The translations under genes were made by a program, and so were the position numbers. DNA of 64,000 nt, from NCBI RefSeq assembly GCF_030388665.1, contig NZ_CP128846.1:7080501-7144500 (forward strand), given 5' to 3'. Shown one piece after another: positions 63,738-64,000 of the stretch. Position 1 is the stretch's first letter; each line of letters starts with the position of its first letter. Source of the stretch: Streptomyces flavofungini. Its GTDB lineage: Bacteria; Actinomycetota; Actinomycetes; Streptomycetales; Streptomycetaceae. Under the pieces are notes generated by a model. The model searched no databases. It worked only from the letters and a program-made list of their open reading frames with translations, and had not been told where the DNA came from.

Positions 63738-64000
63738 ATGCCCGGCACGTCCCCCGCCCGCCGCACCGTGCTGCGCGCGGCTGCCCTCGCCCCGGCCGTG
63801 GGGCTCGGGCTCACCGCCTGCTCCTCCGGCGGCAACGGCAGCCGTTCCGCGCCGACCGAGCCGGTGGACCTCGGCGCGGCCGACGCGGTTCCTGTGGGCG
63901 GATCGAAGCTCTACCCGGACGAGAACGTGGTGGTCAGCCGGATCGCCGACGACGAGTACAAGGCGTTCAGCAGCATCTGCACGCACGCCCGGTGCCCCAT
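63738..64000 (+). CDS. Rieske [2Fe-2S] lipoprotein, 3' end outside the window
   Basis: The visible N-terminal 87 residues carry a twin-arginine export signal (ARRTVLRAAALAPAVGLGL) ending in a lipobox LTAC, then Ser/Gly-rich linker and a soluble domain. ICTHARCP at the very end is the first CxHx2C metal motif of a Rieske centre. ATG 63738 follows GGAG by 5 bases. Small Tat-exported Rieske proteins pass electrons at the outer face of the membrane in actinobacteria. The rest of the domain lies beyond the window. Confidence 0.85.
   Translation, partial: MPGTSPARRTVLRAAALAPAVGLGLTACSSGGNGSRSAPTEPVDLGAADAVPVGGSKLYPDENVVVSRIADDEYKAFSSICTHARCP

Overview
The window is high-GC DNA (around 70 percent or more by eye), with strong third-position G/C, many GTG starts and short intergenic gaps. 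Gene content is typical of a Streptomyces chromosomal core or near-core region: a PAC2 protein next to coaE, a WhiJ/AbaA-type regulator cluster, Ter proteins, a mycothiol-dependent isomerase family protein, and uvrA and uvrB close together. I see no insertion sequence, prophage, CRISPR array, rRNA or tRNA. The window opens inside a PAC2-family gene and closes inside a Rieske-type lipoprotein gene.

Layout. 1-9.7 kb: coaE, small hypothetical genes, an acyltransferase-like gene, an Hsp15-like S4 protein, a peptide-use block (M20 dipeptidase translationally coupled to a YfcC-type permease, then a prolyl aminopeptidase) and a secreted GH6 glycosidase. 9.7-14.1 kb: a leftward run encoding a metallophosphoesterase, an MFS exporter, a membrane-anchored beta-propeller, a RidA-like protein and a GNAT acetyltransferase. 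14.4-19.8 kb: an SNF2 helicase coupled to a SWIM zinc-finger protein. 19.9-27.4 kb: a small protein with a G/N-rich tail of unknown role, a DUF3574 protein, a PI-PLC-like enzyme, an EEP nuclease, an amidohydrolase, a P450 and a DUF899 protein. 27.5-31 kb: a whiJ/abaA-like cluster (hypothetical protein, HATPase with a TTA codon, XRE regulator, DUF397 protein) followed by a PF04672-type methyltransferase. 31-42 kb: gltD, assorted enzymes, CorA, pseudouridine catabolism (psuG-psuK), a cupin and an MFS exporter. 42-60 kb: ogt-type alkyltransferase, GDPD, MHYT sensor, uvrB, a Ter block (TerD, a TerD-ATPase-like fusion, TerC, a Ca2+/H+ antiporter), an MHS transporter, an S66 peptidase, aroQ, an MBL hydrolase, a mycothiol-dependent isomerase-like protein and uvrA. 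60-64 kb: a crotonase, YceI, an XRE regulator, a PfkB kinase and a Rieske lipoprotein.

Main regulatory readings. (1) uvrA, uvrB and the alkyltransferase each carry the same promoter arrangement, TTGTCAGTG, 8 bases, then a TAnnnT -10, which matches the RecA-NDp/PafBC-type DNA-damage promoter known from mycobacteria. In two of the three the start codon lies about 7 bases after the -10 box, so those transcripts would be leaderless. (2) The terC leader at 49518-49625 matches the yybP-ykoY manganese riboswitch in its P1 stem and conserved loop words. (3) The AbaA-like HATPase is the only gene in which I found a leucine TTA codon, which suggests bldA-dependent translation of that cluster. The region also has many short tandem repeats at gene 3' ends and in gaps. 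Start coordinates were chosen from ribosome-binding sites, family starts and overlaps. All family assignments are by recognition of sequence motifs, without database searches.
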